DNA from: Olavius sp. associated proteobacterium Delta 1
GTDB lineage: Bacteria > Desulfobacterota > Desulfobacteria > Desulfobacterales > JAFDCJ01
Direction of reading: 5' to 3'
Assembly: GCA_902749685.1 (NCBI GenBank)
Contig: CACVKW010000771.1
Span: 62,001-126,000, forward strand
Length of the DNA stretch: 64,000 nucleotides
The notes under the pieces are model-generated. The model made no database searches. It was not told where the DNA came from and saw only the letters and a list, made by a program, of their open reading frames with translations. Every line of letters starts with the position of its first letter. Positions within the stretch are counted from its first letter, which is position 1. Position numbers and translations under genes: made by a program. Shown one piece after another: positions 1 through 9,011 of the stretch.

Positions 1-1
1 T

Positions 2-310
2 CCCTTTGATAAAGCGGTGCGCAAAGCCGCCCGGGGATTTACTCCGATTGTGGTGGAAAATCCGAAATGTCAGGCCAGCCGTAACATACACCAGATGCTG
101 GCGGCCATAATTTTGCATAGGGAGCAGGAAGCCACCCGGGCTGAACTTCTCCAAACGACCAGCCGCATTCGCCGCGAAGCCAAAGAGCAGATCGATTCGG
201 GCAATATGACCCTGGATGGGTTAACGGTCGGGCAAATTAACTCTGTTTTTAACCACACCCCCCGGCTGCGTCAAAGTTTTCAGAAAATTCTGAATATCAT
301 TTCCGGTTAG
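2..310 (+). CDS. MinD/ParA-like P-loop ATPase, C-terminal part (5' end off window)
   Basis: The reading frame is open to the left window edge, so this is only the C-terminal ~102 residues of a longer protein. The visible start (PFDKAVRKAARGFTPIVVEN) resembles the late part of MinD/ParA/FlhG-type ATPases, where a phrase of the type PyDxxVrkAv.g.P precedes a final helix. The Walker motifs would lie upstream and cannot be checked. The last ~60 residues are charged and helical and look longer than the tail of a standard MinD. Such ATPases position division, chromosome or flagellar machinery on the membrane; which one is not decidable here. The flgM gene 5 kb away makes a flagellar role thinkable but does not support it. 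Confidence 0.5.
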   Translation, partial: PFDKAVRKAARGFTPIVVENPKCQASRNIHQMLAAIILHREQEATRAELLQTTSRIRREAKEQIDSGNMTLDGLTVGQINSVFNHTPRLRQSFQKILNIISG

Positions 311-480
311 ATGGCAGATATGCCAGAATAATGCCAGACAGAATTTTGGGCGCCTGCCTCACGGTCCACGGCCCGGGTCGCGATGCTGATGGTAGCCTAA
401 GGATGACGGCCGATCTAATCTCAATAATTTTCACCCTGCGGGGGAGCCGGAGACTCTGATCGGTTTCCGCCTCCGGATTA

Positions 481-519
481 TTAAGGGCTCGGCATAGTAT
501 ACCATGGCCTCGCCCTTAA
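481..519. repeat. Inverted repeat between convergent genes
   Basis: TTAAGGGC at 481-488 is the exact reverse complement of GCCCTTAA at 512-519, with a 23-base centre. A second pair, CCGGAG/CTCCGG, lies just before it at about 449-475. Both sit between the convergent ATPase fragment and dnaK and could help end transcription, but neither is followed by a T run. Confidence 0.4.
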
Positions 520-576
520 GTGCCTTGCATCTGAAAGCCTCCGACTCGTGCAAAATCCAGGCAGTAAAATTACTGA

Positions 577-2490
577 TTAATTGACCTCTTCATAATCGGC
601 ATCAACTACCTCTTCATGATCAGCGGAAGCGGCAGGACCGTGTGCATTGCCGGTACTACTGGCCGTCTGCTGTCCGGCCGAGGGGCCGGTCTGTTGATAC
701 ATTGCCTGCGCCATCGCATGTGAGACCTGGGTCAGGGTTTCGGTCAGACCTTTAATTTCCGCGAGATTGTCACCTTCCATTTCGCGTTTCAGGTCAGCGG
801 CAGCCTGTTCAACTTCGGCTCTGGTATTGGGGTCAATTTTATGGCCGTGTTCTGCCAGCGATTTTTCAGTGGTATAAATTAACCCATCGGCTGCGTTGCG
901 GGCATCCACCAGCTCTTTTTTCTTGCGATCCTCCGTGGAATGAAGCTCGGCATCCTTGACCAGGCGATCAATTTCCTCCTGAGACAGACCCGAGGAGTGT
1001 GTTATCCGAATCGATTGCTGCTTTCCGGTCGCCTGATCCCTGGCCGATACCTCTACGATTCCATTGGCATCGATATCAAATGAAACTTCTACCTGCGGAA
1101 CACCACGGGGCGCCGGGGCAATTCCGGTAAGCTCAAATCGTCCGAGGGTTTTATTCCCGGATGCCAATTCGCGTTCTCCCTGCAGCACATGAACCGAGAC
1201 CGCCGGTTGATTGTCTTCGGCTGTCGAAAAAGTCTGGCTTTTTTTCGCAGGAATGGTGGTATTTTTTTCAATCAGCTTCGTCATCACGCCGCCTAAGGTT
1301 TCAATTCCCAGGGACAGGGGGGTTACATCAAGCAGCAGAACATCCTGCACATCACCCTTTAAAACAGCACCCTGGATTGCAGCACCCCTCGCAACGACTT
1401 CATCCGGATTGACCCCCTTGTTGGGCTCTTTGCCGAAAATCCTTTGTACACGCTCCTGGACCGCCGGCATACGGGTCATTCCACCGACAAGAATAACCTC
1501 ATTGATTTCAGTGGCCTTAAGGCCGGCATCTTTTAAGGCGGTCAGGCAGGGAGCTTCCAGTTTGTCGAGCAGGCCGCTCACCAGATTTTCCAGCCTGGAT
1601 CGTGTAATTTTTATGGCCAGATGTTTGGGACCATTGGCATCGGCAGTGATAAACGGCAGGTTGACTTCCGTTTGCATGGATGAGGACAATTCGATTTTGG
1701 CCTTTTCCGCGGCCTCTTTGAGCCGTTGCAGCGCCATTTTATCGTTTCTAAGGTCGATTCCCTGTTCCTTTTTAAATTCGTCCGCCAGAAAATCAATCAG
1801 TATTAAATCAAAATCCTCCCCGCCCAAATGGGTGTCACCATTGGTGGATTTAACTTCAAATACGCCGTCACCGATTTCCAGTGCCGAAACATCAAAGGTG
1901 CCGCCGCCCAGATCGAACACAACAATCGTTTCATCTTTTTTCTTGTCCAACCCATAAGCCAGCGAAGCCGCCGTCGGTTCGTTAATGATTCTCAGTACAT
2001 TCAGACCGGCTATCTTGCCGGCATCTTTGGTGGCCTGGCGTTGGCTGTCGCTAAAATAGGCCGGCACGGTGATGACAGCGTCTGAAAGTTTTTCACCCAG
2101 GTATTCTTCGGCTGACTTTTTAATGCTGGCCAATATAAAGGATGAAATTTGCGCCGGGCTGTATTGCTTTGACCGGAGGTTGATGCGAACATCGCCGTTG
2201 GCTGCTTTTTCGATTTTATACGGCAGCACCTTGACATCGTCCTGCACTTCCTTTGAATCCCATTTGCGGCCGATCAGACGTTTGACGCCAAACACCGTGT
2301 TTTCGGGATTTGTTATGGCCTGCCTTTTGGCAATTTGCCCCACCAATCGTTCTCCATTGTCTGAAATTGCGACCATGGAAGGTGTTGTGCGTCCGCCTTC
2401 GGGATTGGTGATAACATTGGCATCGCCACTCTCCATGATTGCTACGCAAGAATTAGTTGTTCCAAGATCTATTCCGATAATTTTGCTCAT
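577..2490 (-). CDS. dnaK: Chaperone protein DnaK (Hsp70)
   Basis: Molecular chaperone of 637 residues that binds and refolds exposed hydrophobic peptides in an ATP cycle with DnaJ and GrpE. The N-terminal ATPase domain opens with the phosphate-loop motif [10 protein letters not shown] (about residues 5-14) and later shows IINEPTAAS and the FDLGGGTFD phosphate-2 motif. The substrate-binding domain follows, and the protein ends in the usual acidic tail [12 protein letters not shown]. The frame is open 34 codons further upstream, but ATG at 2490 is chosen because AGGAGG lies just before it and the protein then begins [10 protein letters not shown] as in the family. No grpE or dnaJ adjoins it; the divergent neighbour is the small heat-shock gene at 2860. 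No CIRCE operator was seen upstream. Confidence 0.97.
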   Translation of the reverse strand: MSKIIGIDLGTTNSCVAIMESGDANVITNPEGGRTTPSMVAISDNGERLVGQIAKRQAITNPENTVFGVKRLIGRKWDSKEVQDDVKVLPYKIEKAANGDVRINLRSKQYSPAQISSFILASIKKSAEEYLGEKLSDAVITVPAYFSDSQRQATKDAGKIAGLNVLRIINEPTAASLAYGLDKKKDETIVVFDLGGGTFDVSALEIGDGVFEVKSTNGDTHLGGEDFDLILIDFLADEFKKEQGIDLRNDKMALQRLKEAAEKAKIELSSSMQTEVNLPFITADANGPKHLAIKITRSRLENLVSGLLDKLEAPCLTALKDAGLKATEINEVILVGGMTRMPAVQERVQRIFGKEPNKGVNPDEVVARGAAIQGAVLKGDVQDVLLLDVTPLSLGIETLGGVMTKLIEKNTTIPAKKSQTFSTAEDNQPAVSVHVLQGERELASGNKTLGRFELTGIAPAPRGVPQVEVSFDIDANGIVEVSARDQATGKQQSIRITHSSGLSQEEIDRLVKDAELHSTEDRKKKELVDARNAADGLIYTTEKSLAEHGHKIDPNTRAEVEQAAADLKREMEGDNLAEIKGLTETLTQVSHAMAQAMYQQTGPSAGQQTASSTGNAHGPAASADHEEVVDADYEEVN

Positions 2491-2728
2491 GTTGTTTTCC
2501 TCCTTGTGGGTATGCACTATTTTTTGCGGTATCATAAGAGATTTTTTCAACTTTTGAAGGTATCTGAAACGCCTACCTTCCTCGCAAATCAATAGTGATT
2601 TATACTGATAATCTGTTTAACCATCTAAAATTAAATTAAAAACGTATTCCGCTAGAGATCCAAATTTTTTCATTACTATAATCTAATACATTAATTTAGT
2701 AATGCAATATAAAAATTATATGACAATC

Positions 2729-2756
2729 TTGACAAAGCAAATTTTCTGGTTAAATT
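2729..2756 (+). promoter_or_regulatory. Putative sigma-70 promoter of the hsp20 gene
   Basis: TTGACA at 2729-2734 is a perfect -35 box. TAAATT at 2751-2756 is a 4/6 -10 box after a 16-base spacer. The site lies in the AT-rich dnaK-hsp20 divergent region and points at hsp20. No sigma-32 or CIRCE pattern was found. Confidence 0.4.
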
Positions 2757-2859
2757 TAATTTCATAAAACATAAATTGGCATAGCTGAGACGGTGTATTT
2801 AAACAATTCAACGGCCGACTTAGTCAACCAACTAACGAAAACCTAAGGAGGGAATTAAA

Positions 2860-3306
2860 ATGATGAATTTAGTAAGATGGAATCCATGGAGAGACATGCC
2901 AATCGTGCACAATCGGTTAAACCGCTTTTTTGACGAGCCCTTTCTCCGAATCGGTCGCATGGATGAAGAGGCCAATCCGGGTCTGTGGAATCCGGCCGTA
3001 GATCTCTATGAGAAAGACGATCATTTTGTGATCAAAGCCGAGCTTCCCGGTGTCGACAAAAACAATATTAAAGTTGATCTGAAGGATCGCGTGCTGACCC
3101 TGTCCGGCGAACGCACTTATGACAATGAGGTTAAGGAGGAAAATTACTACCGCAAAGAAAGATCCTACGGGAAGTTTCAGCGGGCCTTTGCCTTGCCGAC
3201 CGATGTGGATTCGGATAAGATAACAGCCGAATTTAAGGACGGTGTACTGCGGGTAGAAGTACCGAAGCCGGAGGAAAAAAAGACCAAACAGGTAACGATC
3301 CACTAA
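2860..3306 (+). CDS. Hsp20/alpha-crystallin small heat-shock protein
   Basis: Small heat-shock protein of 148 residues, an ATP-independent holdase that keeps unfolding proteins soluble for DnaK. The N-terminal arm begins MMNLVRWNPWRDM, followed by the alpha-crystallin domain from about residue 45, with VDLYEKDDHFVIKAELPGV and the typical YGKFQRAFALP segment. The length is normal for the family. No clear C-terminal I-x-I motif is visible; the protein ends KQVTIH. A strong ribosome site (AAGGAGGG, 7 bases before ATG) fixes the start, though the second ATG at 2863 is possible. It is divergent from dnaK and followed by an intrinsic terminator. Confidence 0.95.
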   Translation: MMNLVRWNPWRDMPIVHNRLNRFFDEPFLRIGRMDEEANPGLWNPAVDLYEKDDHFVIKAELPGVDKNNIKVDLKDRVLTLSGERTYDNEVKEENYYRKERSYGKFQRAFALPTDVDSDKITAEFKDGVLRVEVPKPEEKKTKQVTIH

Positions 3307-3344
3307 CATCAGGACGTATTGTTTCTCAAAAACTTATTCATGCA

Positions 3345-3378
3345 GGGGTGGCATTAATTGATGTCACCCCTTTTTTTT
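3345..3378 (+). terminator. Rho-independent terminator after hsp20
   Basis: A ten-pair stem (GGGGTGGCAT with ATGTCACCCC, one G-T pair) and a six-base loop end at 3370, directly followed by eight T residues (3371-3378). It lies 39 bases after the hsp20 stop and separates it from sppA. Confidence 0.9.
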
Positions 3379-3549
3379 GTTAGAATCTGACATATATTTA
3401 ACCTAAACTCAAAGCGATCGATTCAGGGTTCAAAGGTTATAAGATTCTGGTTTCTGGATTCCGGCTTAAAGGAATTCGTCTTTTTTTTATTCGTGGAGAG
3501 CGGTGCAAATCTGTGTTCCTATTATTTCAGTTTTCCAAGGGGCTAAATT

Positions 3550-5394
3550 ATGAAATCGTTATTTAAGACTATCCGATATTTGTTCAGCGGTTTTTGGCAC
3601 GGACTTTCGGTCTGCCGGGTCATTGTGGGGAATTTGATATTTCTGGCGCTGATCGTTTTCCTGCTCTCGATCTTTTTGTATGATGCCGATGACGGGCTGC
3701 CGGATCAGGCTGCGCTGGTTTTGTCGCTGCGAGGCGATATTGTTGAACAAAAATCCGTAACGATGCTGTCCAATCGCCTATTTGGTAAAACGGCCCGGGA
3801 GGAAACTTTACTTAAAGATGTCATCGATGTGATTGACCATGCCGCAGAGGATCAGCGCGTTCAAGCGCTGGTGCTGGACTTGCGCCACCTGGGGCGAGCC
3901 GGAATCAGCAAACTGTTGGATATCGGAGAAGCGTTGGAACGGTTTAAAACCAGCCGGAAACAAGTATATGCATTCGGTGATTTTTTCGACCAGCGCCGCT
4001 ACTATCTGGCTGCGCATGCCGATCAAATTAATATACACCCGATGGGCGGCGTGATGCTCACCGGGTATGGCCTTTATCGCAATTATTTCAAAAGCGCGCT
4101 GGATAAATTGTTAATTCAGTTCCACGTTTTCAGGGTTGGAACCTATAAATCGGCTCTGGAGCCTTTCCTGCGTGATAACATGTCCGAATATGCCAAAGAT
4201 GCCAATCTGACCTGGTTGAATGTTTTGTGGGGCGCATATAAAACCAAGGTTGCGCAACTGCGTGGGTTGTCGCCCGAGGATATTGATGATTACATCAACA
4301 ACGGGCCGGAAAACCTGGCACGAGTCGGCGGGGATGACGCGCAACTTGCGCTGGATCTGGGATTGGTCGATGCCCTTAAAACCAGGGATGAAGTGCGGGA
4401 TGATCTGATTCAGTTAGTTGGTGAGGACGAGGATAAAAAGACTTTTAAACAGATCGAATTTAATGATTACCTGGCTGCCGTTCGGCCCAAATTTTTGCGA
4501 ACCCATGCGGATCGATCAAAAGTGGGGGTTATCGTTGCCCAGGGGATTATTCTGGACGGCAACCAGCCGACGGGCAGGATTGGCGGTGATACCCTGACCG
4601 ATCTAATTCGGCAGGCGCGCCAAGACGATGAAATCAAGGCCGTGGTTATGCGCATTGACAGCCCGGGCGGCAATGCGCTGGCCTCGGATATCATCCGCAG
4701 AGAACTGGAAATTACCCGAAAATCCGGCAAACCGGTAATTGTCTCTATGGGGTCCGTGGCCGCCTCCGGCGGATACTGGATCGCCTCGGCGGCTGATCAA
4801 ATCTGGGCCGCTCATACAACAATTACAGGGTCCATTGGAATATACAGCGCCTTCCCGACGTTTGAAAAAAGTCTCGATTATTTGGGAGTTCATAATGACG
4901 GCGTGGGAACCACTCGCCTGGCTGATGCCTTTGATACCGCCCGTCCCCTTAATCCGATTTTAGCGGATACAATGGAACAAACTATTCAGCATAGCTATTA
5001 TCGATTTATCCAAAAAGTATCGGAAGGCAGAAACATGACGCCCGAGGACGTTGAAAAAATTGCCCAGGGACGCGTGTGGGCCGGCAAAACGGCTAAGGAA
5101 CTGGGACTGGTCGATGCCATCGGCAACCTGGGCGATGCCATACGATCAGCAGCCGAGATGGCCACTTTAAAAGATTACGATGTTATCTATGTCAAACAAC
5201 CCCTGACTGCCAGGGAAAAGATGATCAAGCGACTGAATCGATTCCTAATTGGTGCCGTCAATAGTATATGGGGTCAAACCGTTCCCCGGGCAGTTCGGAT
5301 GTATGAAAAATTCGGCTCCGACTTGGAGCATGTACTGGAGTTAAACGATCCCAAGGGAGTTTATGCGTACTGTCTGGTCTGTGAAATAAATTAG
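3550..5394 (+). CDS. sppA: Signal peptide peptidase SppA, 67K type
   Basis: Membrane-anchored protease that degrades cleaved signal peptides. The protein has 614 residues, the length of the double-domain 67K type (E. coli 618). One N-terminal membrane segment lies at about residues 24-44. The catalytic dyad is visible: the general-base lysine in GTYKSALEPF (Lys200) of the first domain and the nucleophile serine in VAASGGYW (Ser406) of the second. Both match the E. coli arrangement (Lys209, Ser409). It stands alone, with a terminator on each side. A purine-rich site (AAGGGG) precedes the ATG at 3550. Confidence 0.95.
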   Translation: MKSLFKTIRYLFSGFWHGLSVCRVIVGNLIFLALIVFLLSIFLYDADDGLPDQAALVLSLRGDIVEQKSVTMLSNRLFGKTAREETLLKDVIDVIDHAAEDQRVQALVLDLRHLGRAGISKLLDIGEALERFKTSRKQVYAFGDFFDQRRYYLAAHADQINIHPMGGVMLTGYGLYRNYFKSALDKLLIQFHVFRVGTYKSALEPFLRDNMSEYAKDANLTWLNVLWGAYKTKVAQLRGLSPEDIDDYINNGPENLARVGGDDAQLALDLGLVDALKTRDEVRDDLIQLVGEDEDKKTFKQIEFNDYLAAVRPKFLRTHADRSKVGVIVAQGIILDGNQPTGRIGGDTLTDLIRQARQDDEIKAVVMRIDSPGGNALASDIIRRELEITRKSGKPVIVSMGSVAASGGYWIASAADQIWAAHTTITGSIGIYSAFPTFEKSLDYLGVHNDGVGTTRLADAFDTARPLNPILADTMEQTIQHSYYRFIQKVSEGRNMTPEDVEKIAQGRVWAGKTAKELGLVDAIGNLGDAIRSAAEMATLKDYDVIYVKQPLTAREKMIKRLNRFLIGAVNSIWGQTVPRAVRMYEKFGSDLEHVLELNDPKGVYAYCLVCEIN

Positions 5395-5467
5395 GCCTCA
5401 AAACTATTATTTATGCTGATTGTCCGATATGGTATGCTACTGAGAGGCAATGGTTTTTGAAATTACT

Positions 5468-5500
5468 CGCCCGGGCTTGCATCCCGTTCCGCGGGGCTTC
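5468..5500 (+). repeat. Dispersed GC-rich repeat, copy 1
   Basis: CGCCCGGGCTTGCATCCCG followed by a short CGCGGGG hairpin arm. Very similar sequences occur at 49353-49403 and, inverted, at 56609-56656. All three are intergenic. Confidence 0.6.
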
Positions 5501-5553
5501 GCTAGAGCACGCTGAGGTCGCAGAGACATAAAGGCTGCCTCAGGCGCAATAAA

Positions 5554-5580
5554 AAAATCCCGGGAGGATCCCGGGATTTT
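5554..5580. terminator. Bidirectional intrinsic terminator between sppA and flgM
   Basis: A perfect 12-base inverted repeat (AAAATCCCGGGA / TCCCGGGATTTT) surrounds a 3-base loop, with A and T runs at opposite ends. It therefore reads as a terminator on both strands, serving the convergent sppA and flgM genes. Confidence 0.9.
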
Positions 5581-5618
5581 GTATTTTCAAGTTATTTTGC
5601 AGGCTGTATTTAAGTGGG

Positions 5619-5927
5619 TTATTTTACCCCATCGTTGATCAGGCCTTCTCTAATTATCTTACCGGCAATTTCATCAGCGCTTCTTTGGTAGGTGCCCTCT
5701 TCAATTTCTTTTCTGAGCTGTGCGACTTTTTCTTCGTTCACATCGGGAACCTCGTCCAACTGGCTTCTGACCTCTTGAATTCGTTTCGCGGCATCAGATA
5801 TCACGACGGTGTCGGTTTTGGCTGCCGTTTTATCAGTGTTGTTTTCAGAAGGATCTACTTTATTTTTATCATGAACCTGGTTTACATAAGCGTCGATCTG
5901 GACGCCTTGATTTTTTTCTATTTCCAT
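5619..5927 (-). CDS. flgM: Anti-sigma-28 factor FlgM
   Basis: Negative regulator of late flagellar genes: FlgM binds sigma-28 (FliA) and is exported through the finished hook, releasing the sigma factor. The 102-residue protein has the family's disordered, polar N-terminal half. The conserved C-terminal sigma-binding half has VVISDAAKRIQEVRSQL, then VAQLRKEIEEGTYQ, and AGKIIREGL near the end. ATG at 5927 is preferred because AAGGAG lies 8 bases upstream; a GTG two codons earlier is also in frame. The gene stands apart from any flagellar cluster in the window but has a perfect sigma-28 promoter of its own. Confidence 0.92.
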   Translation of the reverse strand: MEIEKNQGVQIDAYVNQVHDKNKVDPSENNTDKTAAKTDTVVISDAAKRIQEVRSQLDEVPDVNEEKVAQLRKEIEEGTYQRSADEIAGKIIREGLINDGVK

Positions 5928-6007
5928 TGCCACTTCTCCTTGATCCGAATCTCTATTAATAAGCTTAACTCAGTATCGAATATGTGTCAAATTTGTTCGC
6001 AATTATA

Positions 6008-6034
6008 TTATCGGCCATCAAGGCCTAAACTTTA
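6008..6034 (-). promoter_or_regulatory. Perfect sigma-28 (FliA) promoter upstream of flgM
   Basis: On the minus strand TAAAGTTT (6034-6027), an 11-base spacer and GCCGATAA (6015-6008) match the enterobacterial FliA consensus at all 16 positions. The -10 box is about 80 bases before the flgM start codon. This predicts that flgM is itself a late flagellar gene, giving negative feedback on sigma-28. Confidence 0.93.
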
Positions 6035-6575
6035 GCTTTTTTTAGTCAAACCCAGTGGCTGCGGGCCTTCATAAAGTTTATTCAGGTGCTGGCTGGTCGC
6101 TCGCTACTGGCTGCTGGTTTCTCGATGCCGGTCTCTATGGCTTATAATTCAGGGCTCAGGGCGCACGGTACAAGGATTTAGAGCTATTAGAATAAAGCGC
6201 CAAGCGTTAGAGGCATAAACCCTATTGCAAAAAAATGATGGCATTTCTCGCTAAAATCTGACCCTGTGCAGTCTTTCCTTTCTCATAATTGCCAACCACC
6301 GCATGTTTGCCGCGACATAGTCCCTTTCGCTTGGGACGACGGCGGGTCCGGCTTGCTTATCCCCTTCCCTTGACATTTCACATTGTGGTATTAATTATTT
6401 TTATACGCACGATAATATCTGGCATACTATTGTTATTCATCCAACGTTGCTCGCTTCCAATTCAGATGGGACGCTTTACCCGCGATAAGACACCCCACAG
6501 CTAATTCTGAGAACCTCAAGCGCCAAACTCTAATTATCGCCAGACTGATTCGGCTTGCTATGGGAGGTGATAGTT
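6035..6575. other. Long intergenic region, no gene recognised
   Basis: About 540 bases lie between the flgM promoter and the PilZ-like gene. An open frame at 6289-6504 has no recognisable family or good ribosome site and is not called. TTGACA at 6370-6375 could be a -35 box but has no matching -10 box. Confidence 0.6.
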
Positions 6576-7055
6576 ATGCAAATCGAGCGAAGAAAACATC
6601 AGCGCTATAAAGTTAAAGACAATGCCTTTGCTATAATCAACCCTGAGCCGGTCAGGTTGGTCCCAATTTTAGACGTAGCTATGGAAGGGGTTGGCGTCTA
6701 TGTGAATAACGAAGACCAATGGCTGAACAAAGCTTCAAAACTCGAAATAATGGTGGCCGATTGCAGCTTCTATCTAGAAAATCTTTCCTTTGAGTCCATC
6801 TCCGACTTCAACGCATTACCCGCCAATCCCTCTAATCTGTTTGATGGCAGGCGCTGCAGTTTAAAGTTCGGTACGCTGACGCTCAGTCAAAAATCAGAGT
6901 TAAAATATTTTATTCGAAACTATGCTCAAGGCGGAACGCTCTGGCAGGTTATGCAGAAATTCAGCAATGTGTGGCATCCGTTCAGAGCACATAAGCATTC
7001 AGGACCACGCTGCAATTCCGTTGTCTGGCAAAATTTTCACCGTCCGACGGTATAA
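6576..7055 (+). CDS. PilZ-domain-like protein
   Basis: A 159-residue cytoplasmic protein beginning MQIERRKHQRYKV, which carries the RxxxR motif that opens PilZ cyclic-di-GMP-binding domains. The second motif, usually D/N-x-S-x-x-G, is degenerate here (DVAMEG, about residues 27-32, with alanine in place of serine). Ligand binding is therefore uncertain. The remainder (FGTLTLSQKSELKYFIRNY) fits the PilZ barrel and final helix. GGGAGGTGA lies 6 bases before ATG 6576, which fixes the start over the longer frame. PilZ proteins adjust motility or exopolysaccharide to c-di-GMP level; the target here is unknown. Confidence 0.7.
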   Translation: MQIERRKHQRYKVKDNAFAIINPEPVRLVPILDVAMEGVGVYVNNEDQWLNKASKLEIMVADCSFYLENLSFESISDFNALPANPSNLFDGRRCSLKFGTLTLSQKSELKYFIRNYAQGGTLWQVMQKFSNVWHPFRAHKHSGPRCNSVVWQNFHRPTV

Positions 7056-7120
7056 TATATCTATACTATCCTGCGCATTACATTTTTTCTCACATTCGCC
7101 CGGCCTTGCGTCAGCTGATC

Positions 7121-7272
7121 ATAACGGTCTATGGTGTAAGGTATAAGGTCTAGGGTAAATTGTTTAATTTAAAGGCTTGATTTCAATGCTACCGGATTGT
7201 TATCTTAAACTAAAATGGATGGGATCCAACGTGAGCCTTACACCTTAAACCGTACACCTTTTACCGTTTTTA
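7121..7272. repeat. Palindromic intergenic element upstream of the GNAT-like gene
   Basis: The left end (7121-7148, reading ATAACGGTCTATGGTGTAAG) and the right end (about 7243-7272) are imperfect reverse complements, sharing CCTTA-ACC-TACACC and ACCGTT. The element is about 150 bases long and fills most of this intergenic gap. It resembles the other palindromic repeats in the window in design, not in sequence. Confidence 0.55.
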
Positions 7273-7281
7273 TCTGTCTCT

Positions 7282-8148
7282 ATGCTCACCGCACAGGAAG
7301 AAAACTACATTTTAGCCCATGCTTATGTTCCCGAGCATGTTGTCGGCTTGATAACGAGTCTTTCAGCAGGGGAACCATTTCTGATCGAAGACCACTTTTT
7401 TTGCCATAAGCATGATTGGATTATTTTTATCGGATACCCGCTGCAGGATCGCTTTGATCCGGATGATTTCGAATCGGTTCTGGAAAAAATCAAGAGCCGG
7501 TTCAAACCTGCACGAATTTCGCTCATTGCACCGGCACTGCCTGATCGACTTATCTCCAATTGCCGGGAAAGAGACAGTGATTATTACTACACGCTGGATA
7601 CCCGAAATCCGATCATTCGCAGCCCGGTAAAACGTAATTTGAGAAAAGCCGCCCGACGATTGACGATAGAGCGTGCAGTTCGAATGGGGGACGCCCATCA
7701 GGAGTTGATGCATGAGTTCGTGCGGGATGTGGACCCTCCGGTGCGGGTAAAAAATCTGCTTTTTAAAATGCCGCAATACATTGCAGCAGCCCCGCATGCA
7801 TTTGTGTTCAATGCATGGGGCCCCAAGGATGAATTAGCGGCATTTTACGTAATCGATCTTGCAGCAGAAAACTTTGCCAATTATATTATCGGGTGCTATT
7901 CTAAACAAAAATATGTTCTTGGGGCATCTGATCTGTTATTGATGGAGTTGATTAAAATAAGTAACGAATTTGGTAAGCGATATATTCATCTCGGTTTGGG
8001 GGTTAACCGGGGGATCCGGCGATTCAAAGAAAAATGGGGGGCAAAACCCAGCCGCAATTATGAGATGTGTGAACTGACCATCAAAAAGCCCTTAATAATG
8101 GTAGCGATCCGGGCGGTAATTGACAAGGCACTATCAAATTTTCAGTGA
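7282..8148 (+). CDS. GNAT/FemAB-like acyltransferase-fold protein
   Basis: A protein of 288 residues with no precise functional match that I recognise. The second half has the look of the N-acyltransferase fold used by FemAB/BioF2-like proteins: AFYVIDLAAENFANYIIGCY, then ASDLLLMELIKIS, then YIHLGLGVNRGIRRFKEKWGA near residue 260. That last phrase is typical of this superfamily just before its C-terminal strand. Possible jobs are transfer of an amino acid or acyl group to a lipid, peptide or sugar. The stop overlaps the region just before the TraB-like gene (14-base gap to its preferred start), so the two are probably cotranscribed. The ATG at 7282 has no strong ribosome site. Confidence 0.55.
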   Translation: MLTAQEENYILAHAYVPEHVVGLITSLSAGEPFLIEDHFFCHKHDWIIFIGYPLQDRFDPDDFESVLEKIKSRFKPARISLIAPALPDRLISNCRERDSDYYYTLDTRNPIIRSPVKRNLRKAARRLTIERAVRMGDAHQELMHEFVRDVDPPVRVKNLLFKMPQYIAAAPHAFVFNAWGPKDELAAFYVIDLAAENFANYIIGCYSKQKYVLGASDLLLMELIKISNEFGKRYIHLGLGVNRGIRRFKEKWGAKPSRNYEMCELTIKKPLIMVAIRAVIDKALSNFQ

Positions 8149-8162
8149 CTAAAGGAAGTCGC

Positions 8163-9011
8163 ATGTTTTTCAGGCGATCGAAAGAAAAAGAGCTAAAAAT
8201 GATCTGGCAACTGGAGAAAAACAACAAAAAATCCCTGCTTATCGGTACTGCTCACTTTTTCCCCAATAGCTTTAAAACATCGCTTACTCAATGCCTTCAA
8301 AATGCACGGACGGTCATGTTTGAAGGACCATTGGATCAGGACAACATGGCCCGGGTGGTTAATTGCGGCATCGACAAACAGAGCAATTATCACATTTTTG
8401 ATGAGCTTGACGCTAAAACCATCGATAGAATCAGCCACGAAATCGCACCTAAATGCCGTGATAAGGATAAGTTTTTAATTTTCAATCTACGGAAATTCAG
8501 CATCGAAAACCCGGTATATGAAATGGTTAAGGGGATGAAGCCCTGGTTGGCTTTTTTTACCATCTGGTCAAATTATTTGCAAAAGAATGGTTGGACCTAT
8601 TCAGTTGATTTGGAAGGCTACTCCCTTGCCGGCCAACTAGCTAAAAAGATTGTATTCCTGGAAACGATCGAAGAGCAGATAAGCGTATTGGAAAACCTAT
8701 CGCGGGATCGTATCATTGAATTTTTGAACCGAGTTGACCAGTGGCCTAAGCAAGTGCGGGAATATGCTTCGTGCTATCTGGCCGGTGATCTTGAAAAATT
8801 AAAAACCAAAGGACTTCGTTTTCCCAGTCGCCATCCTTCAGTCATCAATCACCGCGACCGGATCTTTTATGAGAGAATGTCCGAATATTTGAACCGGGGT
8901 GATGCAGTCGCATTCGTCGGGGCACCCCACGTGCGCGGCATGAGTAAATTGCTGCGTGATGACGGTTATACAATCAGCGGGCCTATCATTCCAGCGGAAG
9001 ACAGAGGATAA
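8163..9011 (+). CDS. TraB/GumN (Tiki-like) family protein
   Basis: A 282-residue protein of the TraB/GumN superfamily, predicted to be metal-dependent hydrolases related to Tiki and EreA/ChaN-like proteins. The first conserved block is LLIGTAHFFPNSF (G-T-x-H), followed by a glutamate in VMFEGPLDQ. The last block is FVGAPHVRGMSKLLRDDGY, where the G-x-x-H motif normally supplies a catalytic or metal-binding histidine. ATG 8163 is favoured because AAGGAAG lies 5 bases upstream; an in-frame GTG at 8145 would overlap the upstream gene. No signal peptide is obvious, so it may act in the cytoplasm. Its partner genes are the GNAT-like gene and recX. Confidence 0.75.
   Translation: MFFRRSKEKELKMIWQLEKNNKKSLLIGTAHFFPNSFKTSLTQCLQNARTVMFEGPLDQDNMARVVNCGIDKQSNYHIFDELDAKTIDRISHEIAPKCRDKDKFLIFNLRKFSIENPVYEMVKGMKPWLAFFTIWSNYLQKNGWTYSVDLEGYSLAGQLAKKIVFLETIEEQISVLENLSRDRIIEFLNRVDQWPKQVREYASCYLAGDLEKLKTKGLRFPSRHPSVINHRDRIFYERMSEYLNRGDAVAFVGAPHVRGMSKLLRDDGYTISGPIIPAEDRG

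Noticed and set aside
1211-1957. Long open frame (248 codons) on the plus strand within dnaK
   Set aside because: It is antisense to the highly conserved dnaK coding region, has no family resemblance or ribosome site, and is explained by codon bias of dnaK.
2491-2859. CIRCE or sigma-32 control of the dnaK-hsp20 divergent region
   Set aside because: No TTAGCACTC-N9-GAGTGCTAA palindrome and no CTTGAAA/CCCCAT-type pair were found by eye.
6289-6504. 71-codon frame in the flgM-PilZ gap
   Set aside because: Unusual composition, no ribosome site and no family resemblance; treated as non-coding.
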